Part shown: positions 21,780-32,937 of the stretch, one piece after another | Layout of the letters: the number at the start of each line of letters is the position of its first letter | How positions within the stretch are numbered: the stretch's first letter is position 1 | Origin: Spongospora subterranea f. sp. subterranea | Taxonomy: Eukaryota > Endomyxa: Phytomyxea > Phytomyxea > Plasmodiophorida | Direction: 5' to 3' | DNA: 47,949 nucleotides | Assembly: GCA_049724395.1 (NCBI GenBank) | Contig: JAUGWO010000300.1 | Coordinates: 1-47,949, forward strand | The notes under the pieces: generated by a model | Databases searched by the model: none | Told to the model about the DNA's origin: nothing | The model's input: only the letters and a program-made list of their open reading frames with translations | Program-made: the position numbers and the translations under genes

Positions 21780-22094
21780 AAAAGGGAACGCCATCCGAGT
21801 GAGTGTGATAAATGCCCTCGTCGACAATCTGGGATTGTTGTGTACTGTAATGGGTAATCTCGTTTATCATGAGCAGGTAACCGCCAATTCCCAGTAAATA
21901 ATTGATAGCTTGATGTTGAGTAACTCTTCACCATTGGCCACATCCGTGGTCAAACAGTCCCCAATTCGTTTCAAATAGGTCGTTTGCCGAATAAATGATT
22001 GGAATTGGGGTTTACGCTCCATTGAGGTGCCGGAAAACGTCCTGGGATATCTGCCGGGCAGGCTGTCTTCGGCTTTGAATTCGTTATAATTCAA
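21780..22094 (-). CDS. Unrecognised exon(s)
   Basis: The minus strand reads NEFKAEDSLPGRYPRTFSGT...QSFIRQTTYLKRIGDCL...NGEELLNIKLSIIYWEL, then a possible 40-nt intron (GTTACCTGCTC...CATTACAG, about 21886-21847) followed by further open sequence. Composition is protein-like. The 5' start is not clear, since the frame opens after TTCAACCTTTTG near 22095. No family recognised. Confidence 0.35.
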
Positions 22095-22314
22095 AAGGTT
22101 GAACCGGCGGGAACTTTAGACTTTAGCAATAGTTTTTGGCTTTCAAATACTGTACAATTCCTCGCATCATCGCATTGAGTGGAAAAAATGATTGAAACGG
22201 CGGTAAGGTCACAAGGTTTGTCAGCAAATTTTTGGAATAATCTACTCTGACAAATAGGGATACTGAATTCAAACAGGATGGAAAGCCTCTGCATAAAGGT
22301 TTTTGCAAAAAATA

Positions 22315-22386
22315 TGAAGGATGACGGATTCGAACCGCCGATCTTGGGGTCTGGAATCCCACGCCCTGCCCCTAGGCCAATCCTCC
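22315..22386 (-). tRNA. tRNA-Trp (CCA)-like
   Basis: Folding the minus strand gives a 7-bp acceptor stem (GGAGGAT with ATCCTTC), D stem GCCT/GGGC, anticodon stem TGGGA/CCCCA with loop TTCCAGA, a 5-nt variable loop AGATC, and T arm GGCGG-TTCGAAT-CCGTC, then discriminator A: 72 nt in total. With U33 the anticodon is CCA (Trp). Internal promoters are present: A box TGGCCTAGGGG and B box GGTTCGAATCC. The base pair closing the anticodon loop (31-39) is A-C, which is unusual. There is no intron. It could be a functional tRNA-Trp or a tRNA-derived copy. The surrounding sequence shows no SINE body. Confidence 0.65.
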
Positions 22387-22624
22387 TATAAACCGCAAGA
22401 AGTTCATTTACAGTTGTTTTTATACGACTACGAAACCGACATGCCCCAATAACCTCATTGAAAAGCATCGTTGGATTCAGATGTCTTAGTGTTTATTAAC
22501 CGTTATCGGTGGTTTGTAGCCGGGCGAAGGCTGATGTTGTAGAATTGAAAATGCTGCTTACAGAAGAGATCGGGGTTAAAAAGGCAACCCGATTCTGATA
22601 TCGATGCTGCTTCTCAGCTGCCGC

Positions 22625-22860
22625 TCAGCTGACACGTTTGGCTTTGGTAGCGGGATTGAGCGCGGCCATCGGGAACCGCTCGAAGGCAACGAAGGACAGA
22701 GCCGGAGACATCGGTGGGGCATTGTGCTCGCAACGGTTGCGCTTACCAAAAGCAGGAATCAATGACTAAATCTTGCGCCAGTACGTCACCGTACCGTATT
22801 CGTCAAACATGAAAATACTAAAGTCACCCAGCATATTCAGAAGGATGGATTCCACATTGC
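22625..22860 (-). other. Weak minus-strand coding-like stretch
   Basis: Between the tRNA and NudC the minus strand reads ESILLNMLGDFSIFMFDEYG (about 22855-22795). After a TAG it continues in the same frame as RNRCEHNAPPMSPALSFVAF...NPATKAKRVS, ending at 22625. This may be two exons of a small gene with an intron removing the stop, or a relic. Not recognised. Confidence 0.25.
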
Positions 22861-23099
22861 TTTTTGTTGCTCAGCGTAAAAGACGACCCTAAACAGCGTC
22901 AAACATTTTATGCATCGGACCGGTTTTGCGAATCGTCCAGCCAACATCAATCACCATCACCTATGTGTCAGTTCCGGTTGGTCAATAAAGTGTATATAGC
23001 TGTGACATATGCTCTGTCAGCCACCGACTTGACTGCGGGCTATTCCTGTAGCGCGTTGTGCCACGTCCTCGGCATTTTCTCTTCCGCCGTTTGCTAACG

Positions 23100-24045
23100 A
23101 TGAACGCATTGGCCAGCGCGTATCAGCATGTTTCCGGCATGGGTGGCGATCAATCCGCCTTTCTAGACGCCGTCTTCAAATACATGGCGGAACATCACCC
23201 GAATTATATGGCGTCTGGAAGTGCCACCCTAAATATCCAGAAGATCGCTAAGAAATGGATCGATCATGCCGAGAAGAACAAATCGAAACCGGAGCAGTCG
23301 AAACCCGCTGTCCAGGTTGCACACCAATCAGTTGCTGCACCGGCGAAAATTACACCGAAGGTGGAGGATGTCACCGATCGAATGGAAGACGAAGAATCGA
23401 CTCCTGCCGATGAAGAGAAGCGAGGCCCTCCTCCTGTCGGCAACGGCGGATCAACCGATAAGTAAGCTATAATTGACGATTTGCCTTCCACTCGCTGACC
23501 AGTTCCATCGAGGTATACGTGGACTCAAACACTTCAGGAGGTGAATATCTCCATTCCCTTACCGGCGGGCACCACCTCCAAGATGGTTGACGTTAATATT
23601 ACAGCCACCAGAATGAAATTCGGAATCAAAGGAAGCCCTTCTAGTTTAGATGGTTTGAAATTCGTAGTCAATACCGTGTTCATGCTGATTTTTTTGTTCA
23701 GGCGAATTCCCGAATCGAATCCAAGCTGATGATAGCACATGGACCATTGAGACCGAGGGCAACAATAAGGTTTTGAATATATATTTACCCAAGATTGATC
23801 GTATGAGCTGGTGGGACTGCATTCTGAAGGGTGAGCCCAAGATCGACACGAAAGCAATTGTGCCTGAGAACTCGAAACTATCCGACCTGGACGGCGAAAC
23901 ACGTCAAACCGTCGAGAAGATGATGTTCGATCAGCGACAAAAGGCCATGGGTTTACCGACAAGCCAGGAGCAACAGCAAAATGACATGTTGAGCAAGTTT
24001 ATGGCGCAACACCCCGAAATGGATTTCAGTCAACTCAAGAAATGA
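23100..24045 (+). CDS. nudC: Nuclear migration protein NudC
   Basis: Three exons, 23100-23461, 23513-23652 and 23702-24045, with 51- and 49-nt introns, encode 281 residues. NudC is a p23/CS-domain co-chaperone that works with Hsp90 and stabilises LIS1/dynein pathway components in nuclear movement and mitosis. The N-terminus holds the NudC N-terminal helix (FLDAVFKYMAEHHPNYM), then an acidic Lys/Glu linker. The CS domain begins YTWTQTLQEVNISIPLPAG and ends in IDRMSWWDCILKGEPKIDT. The C-terminal signature ENSKLSDLDGETRQTVEKM, YDQRQK-like FDQRQKAMGLPTS and HPEMDFSQ is nearly identical to other eukaryotic NudC. It is shorter than human NudC (331). The ATG at 23100 fits the family start. Its 3' end lies only about 50 bp from that of the convergent RNase III gene. 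Confidence 0.95.
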
Positions 24046-24094
24046 TTAATCAAATAATGTTCTCATTCTTCACGTCGTATGGACAATAATTAGT

Positions 24095-27000
24095 TTATGA
24101 TTTAAAAGGATATGAATTGATCGCCGAGCGAGCGGCGTGTTTTTCAGCTATTTTTCGAGTGGCGCCAATACCGCTGGCTAGATAGACACCATCATATGAA
24201 ACATCAACAGTCCAGACCGGTTGGTGATCAGATCCAAATTTGGAAACCTACACATGAATGAATAGGGCGGCAGATAAAACTCGAACAAAACACTCGAAAT
24301 GAATCGAACTTTCCAATCAAAAAGAAAAACACTGTTAAATCGTACCGCTGTGTATACTGGAAAAATATTTGAATCATCAGGACGCAATTCGGAATGAAAC
24401 AGCTCCTGGAGTTGATTCTTAGGGCACAAAATAGCGTCCTCTTCTTCTAGAATACAGTCGATTCCATCAAGTACGAATTGACAGATGAACCTTTGGCAAG
24501 CATCTGCATAACGAGACCAATTTTAGATCGCGTGAAAAAAAAAACAACGTGAGTGAACTAACGAAAACCGCCATCCAGATACATTGATCCAATAAGGGCT
24601 TCTACTGCATCCGCAATCCTAAACAAGTCTTTTATAAGATATCGAATTGACAGAATAAAAATGAACGAACATCGAACTGAAACACCAATAAAATTACGAA
24701 AACAGGAACCACTCAGCAGAGGAACGGGGAAACTTCAATGCATAGAAATACATTTTCCACTTGATTGTATGAATATGAGGCACTATCACACGCAATCAAG
24801 AAACGGGGGAGATCAAGCTTATGACCAACATCCCATAGATGAGAATTCTTTACCAATGACGATCTGAGCAGGGTTAACTGCCCTTCAGCGATATCTGGAA
24901 AATGTCCCAAAAGTATATCCGATACGACCACCTGTGAAATCTTAAACAACCATGTCGTCGTGAATTTTATTCGGGGTACCTGAAGAACAGAATCGCCGAG
25001 AAATTCGAGGCGTTGCTGATGTTGTCCGCCAGCTGACTGATGTGTCAACGCATGTGATATGAGATGCGGAGACGAGAATTCTCTACAACACGATTTTTGT
25101 ATCGCCGCTAGATGCATCCTAGACAAAAAATTTAGATATTATTGACTTCAAATATTGTGTTGTTGTGTTGTTGAAAATCGTTCCCTTCTTATACAGTGCT
25201 GGGAGAGACAAGAAATCAACAAGAGTGAATAACTGATAAACCGCTGCTTTGATTTCAGCCACAATTAAAACAAATATAGTTTTCGTGAGGCATAGATCTT
25301 CAAACGAATGAAGAAAACAAAGGAAGATGTAAATTCGACTTTGATGGAATACAATATTACCTTGGATGCAAATTATCGCCATTGCCAGACACGGCCATCG
25401 ATTGTAAAGAGGATGGGTCTGCAAATACGAGAGGCATCCCATCGAATAGGGCTTTTGATAGCATATCACGGCATGCATCCATACCAAAGCTACGATAAAG
25501 AGCGCCGAACAGCACATAAACCAAGGACGTCATCGTTTTGGGACCCAGTTGTCCACCCTCTAAAAAGAAATTAGAAGATCCTTCATTACAAACAAAAAAA
25601 CAATCTAACTAGTTCATTTATAACAGTTAGGAAAAACGGTTTCTTGGCTGAGGTGATGAATTGATTGATATTAATCGAAAAATTGAAACCAGGAAAACAC
25701 AAAAAAAATTGGAAATCAGAGCTGTGTAACACAGGTATACCTGGATAAGACATCAAACCGTGATGTAATTTCAGACGTTGCGCGCAGGTAACTAGACGAT
25801 CCTGATTGATCAACGCCGCTCGGTTCTGAGACATGACGCCTTCATCATCGCCCTGCGATGTGGCGAAAAGGTGTGAGGCCACCAGAAACGATAGGACAGC
25901 GTTGCCCAAGAATGATGTGCGGTTGAATCCATCGTGATCCTAGATTAGGGTTTAGCGGTCTAAAACATTGCATGTACAGGGCGGTAACCTGGTGCTCGGC
26001 TTCAAACGAGGGTGCGTCATCAACATTGTAAACCCATTCCGACGAAACGCAGTTCGACATATTCCAAGCCATATCACAACGAGAGCGAGCTGAAACATTG
26101 TCCCATGTCAGATCGATCAGCGGACGAACGAAACAAACTTGCAAATATCAAAACAATATGGCACCATTTGCAGCACCAGATAATTATTCATCACCGAAAC
26201 GTTTTCCGTATACCTTGCTCATAATCATGAATACGTATCCGGCATTCTGGCAAAAATATTGAGGTATGCACCCACACACGACGAAAATAATCCAGGTGGT
26301 TCACAGGGTCGATGGAGAGAGACAAGAGCATGTCGTAGATGCGTTTGCAGTGACGAACATGAGGAACTGCAACCAAGTGACTATGATTAGGGAAACTGCA
26401 TACGATGGACCCTCTTGGCAGTTACCGATGTGAAGGTAAGAGAATAAATAAAAGAAGACGTCCGATTTGAGACATGTTGACTGACAATCATCGACAACGA
26501 GGAACAGGGGCGCGATCAAATCATTTGAATGGGAATTGGGAAAGTGTTCAGCGACCGGGCCGAGCAGATGAGCGGCTTTAGCGCCTCTCCGACCCGGAAT
26601 ATGAATGGGCAACATGTCGTTGGCAATGGAATCTATCCGATAAAGCTGCTCTTGATGCACAACAACCGTCGCCTCAATAACCGACGGATCGGATACCGAT
26701 TCTAGAACCTCGCGAAATGGTTTCCGACGAATGGCGAACGGAATGTTATCGGGAAGCAAAATCGAATCGGAATCGTTTTTGAATATTGGAAATATCAACA
26801 GATCGTCGAGAGGGCGGGACGAAATCGTCGACATCATAGGTTTTAGGTCGTCAGCAGATAAACCAATTAAATCCACAAACAGATACTTCATGACCGTTTG
26901 TATAGGGCGACGATAATTATTGACAATTCTGTCGAAACCGGGAGATCGCGTAATTATGGCAACGACATCCATCGAACGAAACCGTGTCCGGATCTGTGGT

Positions 27001-27146
27001 GGCAATACGGGGACGGGGACGCCCAGACAGAACCCGCGGAAAGTGTGAGATTTCCCCAACGTTGTCGGCAGGATGGTCTGCGATGGTCGGGACGACACCA
27101 ACGTGATCGTATAGGCATACAAGGCAGGCAACGGAGCTGCCACCAT
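24095..27146 (-). CDS. Dicer/Drosha-class double RNase III protein
   Basis: RNase III proteins of this class cut double-stranded RNA into small RNAs. Exon reading from 27146: about 235 residues resembling a Dicer platform region (LYAYTITLV...FRGFCLGVPVPVLPPQ), then exons VPHVRHCKRIYDMLL... and CFVRPLIDLTWDNV. RNase IIIa follows (FNRTSFLGNAVLSFLVA...QNRAALINQDRLV, 49-nt intron 25988-25940) with KTMTSLVYVLFGALYRS. RNase IIIb is HALTHQSAGG...RLEFLGDSVLQ, a 48-nt intron (24979-24932), VVVSDILLGHFPDIAEGQ and RIADAVEALIGSMYLDGGF. A C-terminal dsRBD ends GIGATRKIAEKHAARSA. RNase IIIb keeps the E/D/D/E catalytic set. RNase IIIa has lost it (S and N in the first motif; no Asp or Glu in the second). 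No helicase is visible, so the layout recalls the small Giardia Dicer. Some internal exon borders (about 25250-25370, 24240-24430) and an exon upstream of 27146 remain open. Confidence 0.85.
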
Positions 27147-28116
27147 CGCGACACCCCTCTAGAACAAACTATCGGAACGACGATATCCGCTAAAGTATCA
27201 AGTTTCCAGGTCGATCATGACAGACGCGCCCCTGAACCGCAAAAATGTTTCGACGCGGTCTGAAAAAATTGCGAAATAATTTGCGCGCAGTTTTCAACAT
27301 CACGAAAACGTCAAGGGCCAACTGACACTACGTTTTCGACTCGACAGTTTCCGCAAATCCATTTGTTGCCAACACAGCTAATGGAATACAGATAATTCAT
27401 GGATATCAACGGCAGAGCTAACGATGTACTCCCTCTGCTCCGAAATAAGTGCTACCTACGCAATTTTTTGCGGGAACAACGCCAATTTTCGAGAAAAATT
27501 ATGGAGAGTTTGAAGAAAACGGTTTTGCATGCTTGCTCTATCAGAACCTCGGTCGACATCAGCGGTAAACTGAATACAGACCAAGGGCAGGAAAGAAAGG
27601 AAACCAATGGAGGTATGAAGTAGCCCACATAGGAAAGAATGCATATCAATGCGTGAGGGAACTGGGATGGCTCCGATCACCCAAATCCACCACACAACTC
27701 CCAGTGTGGGACCGCCTCACTCCTCAGTACTGTAGGCAGTTGAATCGGTACTGTACATACAAGGGAACATTGCGTACATAGGTAGGAGTAGGTTACAACT
27801 GTACTGTAGTTGCAGAGTGGATTTAGAGTGAAAGACCGTAGGTATCTACATCACACCATATCTATTCTGGCTGGCTTGCTTAGTTATGTCGTGTTTTGGT
27901 AATTTGATGACAGCTTACAAATTCGTCGTAACAGATGCTGTGACCCAACTGGATTCGAAGCTCTGTTGATGTTGCCATTAAAACATTTTTCAGTGTTTTT
28001 GTTGGAAAATACATTCTAACTTAATCATTGCTCCGAATTTTTAGTTATAAAAGAATAAATCCATTTCTGCGTTTTTCCGACGCACCTAAAATCCATAATC
28101 TTCATGTGGTGCAAGG
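27147..28116. other. Intergenic interval between RNase III and kinesin genes
   Basis: It holds the shared upstream region of the RNase III gene and the 3' side of the kinesin gene. At 27427 TA-CTCCCTCTGCTCCGAAATAAGT is a single Stowaway-type terminus with no matching right end within 600 bp, so it is probably a truncated MITE. No gene is supported. Confidence 0.5.
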
Positions 28117-30579
28117 TCAATACACAGGGTTAACGGTTAAGATGCCATGCAATACCGTCATGAACTCGCGAGTTGCACGCAGCTCGATAATGGCTTTCGC
28201 CGTGGCTTTTCCTATCAAATGAAACTGGCACAAGTCTCTCGATGTGCCTTCGTTCATTACCGTGACAAACCTCTTTTCGTCAAATGACTTGAGCGGATTG
28301 GAGCTTGATCCTGTTTCCTAAATATTTGTTTGGAATAAGATGGCCAGAACGTCAATTTAAGCGAAACTGACCTTAAGTGTTTTTTCAAGACATTCGATCT
28401 TAGTTGCCAACTTCTGGTTGGCAGGACAAAGAAGTTGGGCGTGTCTATACACCTGCAGAGATTTTTCAATGAGGCCTTGCTCTTTCAAATTCTTTGCTTC
28501 GATAATGTAGTCCCTTGCGAGACCGGTCTTAACAGGTTCAGCGACAATATTATCAGGAAAAAGCGATTCAGCATGTTTCACTAGAATCAAAGCATCTCTT
28601 AGTAGCCCTTTTTCTCTACAAGACTGTGCTTTTGTGATAAATTCGCTGGCGAGTCTTTTCTTGGAACTTTCCGCATATGTTTCGACCGACTCAACGAAAT
28701 CGACCTTGACCAGATCGTTGGCGTTTTCTTCCTTCAAATCTCGCCGATCAGACGGTGGATCTTTAACTCGTGTAGCATTTGTCAATCGCTGATTGCATTG
28801 ACCTTCGAAATCTTCAGGCTTGGCCTGGCGGTCATCGGTTGAGGCGCCTTTTGAAACAATATCAACTTTACGACATAAGAATACTGCCCCCAAACACAAA
28901 CCTGGAGAATGGGGTGGGATATTCTCTGACAACATTTGTGGCTGCGTCACTATAAGACGTTAACGATGATGTACATCTTTTAACAGTCGTGTTTGTGGTA
29001 TTACCATATTGAAACGGCCTCTCACAGTTTCTGAGCTTTTTACCGAGCTTCAAAGTCTTCTTCGTGGATGATTGGTCTCTAATGAAACAGACACAGTCAT
29101 CCGCGAAGGAAGCTCTTGCCTCAAATGGTTATCACCTAAGGCCAGGACTGATATTACATATCATTATTGCTAGCCCTGTACCACCCAAGGAATCTTCAAG
29201 AACTGCCCACTAGGTCAGTATACCGTACTCAGAAGGCGTACAGTTATCAACGCACGTCGGGTGATTTTCGAACCTCTATACGGTATATACGCCTAATTGA
29301 CAGATCAGATGTCGTGAGAACAACGAGCCAGTCAATCTCGACCTGTTTGCTATTTATGGCTGAGACAACGTTGCCTGTGGGCGAAACGAGATGAGAAGAC
29401 GATCATGATAACCAGAGCCAAGACTCACTGAACGCAAACAGGTCAGAATTGATCGCGTTGGACTCTGTTAATCTTTCACCTGAACCTACATCAACGAAAT
29501 TTCAACCGGCATCCAATGTCATACCTATATTTCCTGTTTTGCGGTTATCCTCACTTCCCGCTAAGTCCACCAAGTGAAGCTTATGGGAAGTGAGGAGGCC
29601 GTTGGAAGCTCTATTATATATCTGTAAGGTCGTAAACGCGAGATTTATGATTACAATGATCGCTGACTTTAACGGTCACGATTGCATGAGAGCGGGATGA
29701 GGTCGTGTTGAGCTTAGTCGATGCCGTTTTTCGATTAGAGCAGCCCGCCGTAAACAATTCGGTAAATTCGTGAAAACTGTTGAACACCCTCTACACATTG
29801 TGTATGAAAATCTGTAGAGTTACCAAAAAATCCGTTCATACCTCAGATAGGTCGGGAATGAGAACCTCCTTTCTGGAATTACATCGTAGGTTCAGCGCTT
29901 TGCTGTTTTGCTCTAGCAAATCATAAATCTATAGGTCAAATTCAGAATGAAATGTGAAAAACGATAAAAAATGACAGGTTTACTTTTTCGGAGATAATCT
30001 GACAAAATTGAAACCGTACTTCAAAATTGTTGGATTTCTCAGACTTTTTATCCAGTATATATTTCACAGCCCTGGGGATCATTCCTTGAAGTTCGGAATT
30101 GCCGACCATGGTGTGTGACTGTATATAAAGGATAAGCAGTTTGAGAACACATTACTTATCTTCATCACCTTTCCGCTACCGGTTACTGTATAATGCAGTC
30201 AGAACCAGGGTTGCATGAAATGGTGATTATTACGAACCACCATAGGCAAAAATACAGGCGTTATGACCCTGAAAGACTTTATGCAAAATCGGCTGCACTT
30301 CATGTTCGAATATCTCCTGCTGATTACTGGTTTCCCCATAACATCCGTCAAACCTGCAGGTCTGTTAAAGGGAAGAACTATTTCTTCATGATTCAAAACG
30401 CACTCGATGGTGGGCAGGTCGTTCAGGGTAACCGTCCGGAGATCGGAGTCGACCTTGACATAATTATCGGCCTCCCCAGGATCCAACGCTGGCCTCAACC
30501 TGACGATGACTCGTACGGGGCGGTCTTCGTCTCCCAGATCATCGGCTTTGACCCGTCTGATCCTTTGAGCCGAAGCCAT
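28117..30579 (-). CDS. KIF22: Kinesin-10 (KIF22/Kid-like) chromokinesin
   Basis: A multi-exon gene with 36-60 nt introns. Motor domain: VRVIVRLRPALDPGEADNY, EVQPILHKVFQGHNACIFAY followed by the P-loop G(V)TGSGK split by introns. Next come SHTMVGNSELQGMIPRA, IYDLLEQNSKALNLR, switch I region NRKTASTKLNTTSSRSHA, switch II HLVDLAGSEDNRKTGN and DSLGGTGLAIM. A linker (NCERPFQYVTQPQMLSEN) matches the KIF22 neck side. Then come two TPR-like repeats (ITKAQSCREKGLLRDAL..., IIEAKNLKEQGLIEKSL...; 28680-28380). The C-terminal exon has a helix-hairpin-helix, NEGTSRDLCQFHLIGKATAK, corresponding to the DNA-binding end of KIF22. Such kinesins push chromosome arms toward the spindle equator. The TPR pair is not a feature I know from human KIF22. 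Stop at 28117. Exon borders near 30290-30360 and 29240-29380 are uncertain. Confidence 0.9.
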
Positions 30580-30639
30580 CTGCAGTGACCTGTTGAAAAA
30601 ATTCAAGTTTCCCCGCGAAAACACAGGACACTTGTCGCT

Positions 30640-31440
30640 TGCCAGTGGCGCACCCTAACAGCCAGTCGCGCATATTTTGCCAAATTTCTCGCTGACTGTT
30701 ACTTGCACAAACACGGGGTGAAATTGAATCCAACACGATGTGAAAAATTCCTCACCTCTGTCAAATGGTGCGGCTGACAGATATCCGAAAAGGGTATCTC
30801 TTTGACCCCGACTTCGTGGCGACTTTGAGCGATTTGCCCCCACCAACCACGGCGGCTGGATTACAACAGCTAATTTTGTGACCTCAATTGGCCTCGCGCT
30901 TCCATCCCGAAGGTCACCGAACTCGTTCAACCCCTTCAATCGTTACTGCTTCTTGCTTCTCGTTCAGTCTCGAGCCTGAAAAAGTCTGCCTTATACAAGA
31001 TAAATCTTCACAGGTTCGTCGGGAATGAAGATCATCCTACATGTTTCGCAAACATCAGATTATTCCTTCAAAATCTGATTACTGGCTCATGTTCAAGACA
31101 ATTTCACGCTTGCATGTTTCCAGATGCATCACAGCAATTCTGGTCTGTCTTTCTGACCCAGATCCCACCTGAAGATGCTGGCAAGTCACTTTCCATCAGC
31201 GCCCCAGACTTGCCCTCTAATGGATTGGCCATCAGACAGATCAGCGCATCGACGTCAATGCCAAGACGTCGCAGAAAGGGTCTTTCTAATGAGACTTCCG
31301 ACATAGAAATATCAGCCACATAGATCGCGGCGCCGACGGCGCCGCACACCACCGGGGCCACCGGGGCCCGACCGCCAGATTATACCTGTTCCTGACCTGC
31401 CCAACATGGCGTCCTGTCACTATCGACCAGGCCAAAGGTC
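30640..31440. other. Interval with unassigned minus-strand frames
   Basis: Minus frames 30939-30655 and 31361-31104 (the latter includes VCGAVGAAIYVADISMSEVS and LEGKSGALMESDLPASS) look mildly protein-like and lie upstream of the kinesin start. A GC-rich GCCGGG/CCGGGGCC cluster lies at 31325-31375. No family recognised; the kinesin promoter presumably lies here. Confidence 0.3.
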
Positions 31441-31502
31441 GTGGCACATATGTGGCGTCTACTGCCTGATGACTCGGCTGCCGGAGGCCTTTCGCGCCGT
31501 CG

Positions 31503-31811
31503 TTGTCGCGCCGTCACGCTGAGGGAGACCGACAATCTGGAGCTAGAGGCGACCAAACCCAGATTTCGACAGAGATGGCGGTCGAAGCAGAGGCAGTCGA
31601 GGAAGGCGAGGCGGCGGCAGTCGAAGAACTACTGGGGGCGGTCATTGGGGAACCACAGGAGGAATCCGAGGAAGCGGCGTCGATTCAACGACGAACAGCC
31701 CAAATAAATCCTCTGGCCACTCCGTTTGAAGGCCGTCGTAAAATACGCAAAGTGTTCAATGTTTGGGAGAAGTGGAGACTAGAGTGGAGCACACCGGAAG
31801 TGGCAAACTGA
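31503..31811 (+). CDS. Hypothetical acidic protein (C-terminal exon?)
   Basis: The frame reads STEMAVEAEAVEEGEAAAVE and EEAASIQRRTAQINPLATPF, then RKIRKVFNVWEKWRLEWSTP before TGA. An acidic, Ala/Glu-rich stretch followed by a basic segment suggests a nuclear or RNA-associated protein, but nothing specific. The start is uncertain, since the preceding DNA is GC-rich with Gly/Pro/Arg codons. It could be the last exon of a gene starting near 31320. Confidence 0.35.
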   Translation: MSRRHAEGDRQSGARGDQTQISTEMAVEAEAVEEGEAAAVEELLGAVIGEPQEESEEAASIQRRTAQINPLATPFEGRRKIRKVFNVWEKWRLEWSTPEVAN

Positions 31812-31866
31812 TAAAGTTTGAGAGATTTTTTTATTGGCGTCGTACGTATATTCTTTTTTGTTCAAT

Positions 31867-32391
31867 ATGGTTGCTCAGCTCAACTCCACCCCTGTTTTCA
31901 GCGGCGTTACCAGCTTCATCTGCGCCCAGAAGGCAGGCCTTCTTGGCACGAAGGTTAGGCTAGTCAGGCCAACATCCATACAAGGGTGTCATGGGCCCAC
32001 ACAAGGACAAATATCTCTGCGCCATCAACCCCAAAATCAATGTCGCCGTCGTCACTGACAACAATGTCTTATCGAACGAGCGTCGGAAATCAGTTTCACC
32101 AATTCTTGGTTATATTGAACTGCTTAGTATCCGAGGTGCGCCCCTGCTGTGGAATCATGTTCAAATGACAGACCCCGTTTGTAGCTAAGGCCTTATGAAG
32201 ACCAAGCTTATCGAAGTTTGATTACAATGTGAAAAACGAGTTCAAAACTGGAAAGTACTTGATGGGTCCAAAAATTAACGTGTTTGATCGGCGAACATCC
32301 CGATTTGAAAACACTCTTTGATGACGTTGACTCGTTGGACTTCGTTAAGGTTAGTCTCCCCGCCATAACCGCTGCTTCTCCGCCTCGATGA
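31867..32391 (+). pseudogene. Glutathione transferase pseudogene
   Basis: Clear homology to the gene at 33590-34237, including the start context (TTCAATATGGTTGCTCAGC) and the end (GCTTCTCCGCCTCGATGA). The reading frame breaks soon after FICAQKAGLLGTK, several internal segments are deleted, and the catalytic-type Cys of SCGAASF is replaced (FSGVTSF). A relic of tandem duplication. Confidence 0.85.
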
Positions 32392-32568
32392 TTCAAACCG
32401 TTTCAAGTTCTGAGACGATCATACTCTATAAGATTGGGCGCCCCTATGTGTTATTGTTTGCCATTTATTGATATTTAAACTCGTCTGAACACTTCGTACA
32501 CAAAGCGATACAATTTCGTATAGATTATTCCAGAACCGCATTCTTTGTGACACAGTTAACTCCCATGA

Positions 32569-32937
32569 CTACTTACCACCAGAATTAAGTTCCTCACTCG
32601 CAAATGAAAACCTACTCAACTTGATTTCGCTGATTTCCACGTATCCTGAATCCATGTTGCTTAGGTTTCGCAGTTGGTCGTGATCCTGAATTTATTGTGA
32701 GGGACTATGGGAAGGTTCAACAAGAAGCTTTCATACTTGCGTCATAGCATGATCGGTGACCAAGTAATTCAAAACGGTCGAAGCCGGACCTGGTGGATGT
32801 TTCAGTGAGATCAAGCCATTCTTCCACCTTTCGAATCGGTATACACATTTGCGCAGATCATCCCTGGTTGATTGCAGATCACTGACCAGGTTGAGCATCA
32901 GATGTACGTATTTGACATGATCAAGAAACAGTTGAAC
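32569..32937 (-). CDS. Unrecognised alpha-helical protein, last two exons
   Basis: Exons 32937-32737 and 32685-32569, joined by a 51-nt intron (GTATGAAAG...AATTCAG), read VQLFLDHVKYVHLMLNLVSD, LQSTRDDLRKCVYRFERWKN and then DHDQLRNLSNMDSGYVEISE, ending SEELNSGGK. The amphipathic, charged helices suggest a coiled-coil adaptor or complex subunit. An AATAAA follows about 90 bp after the stop. The upstream exon is not certain: a frame with MNMRTTCLAGENVAPELTWR ends just before in another phase. No family recognised. Confidence 0.5.

Noticed and set aside
22091-22468. Minus-strand frame of 125 codons over the tRNA
   Set aside because: It is a shadow of the tRNA gene and flanks, with no protein-like pattern.
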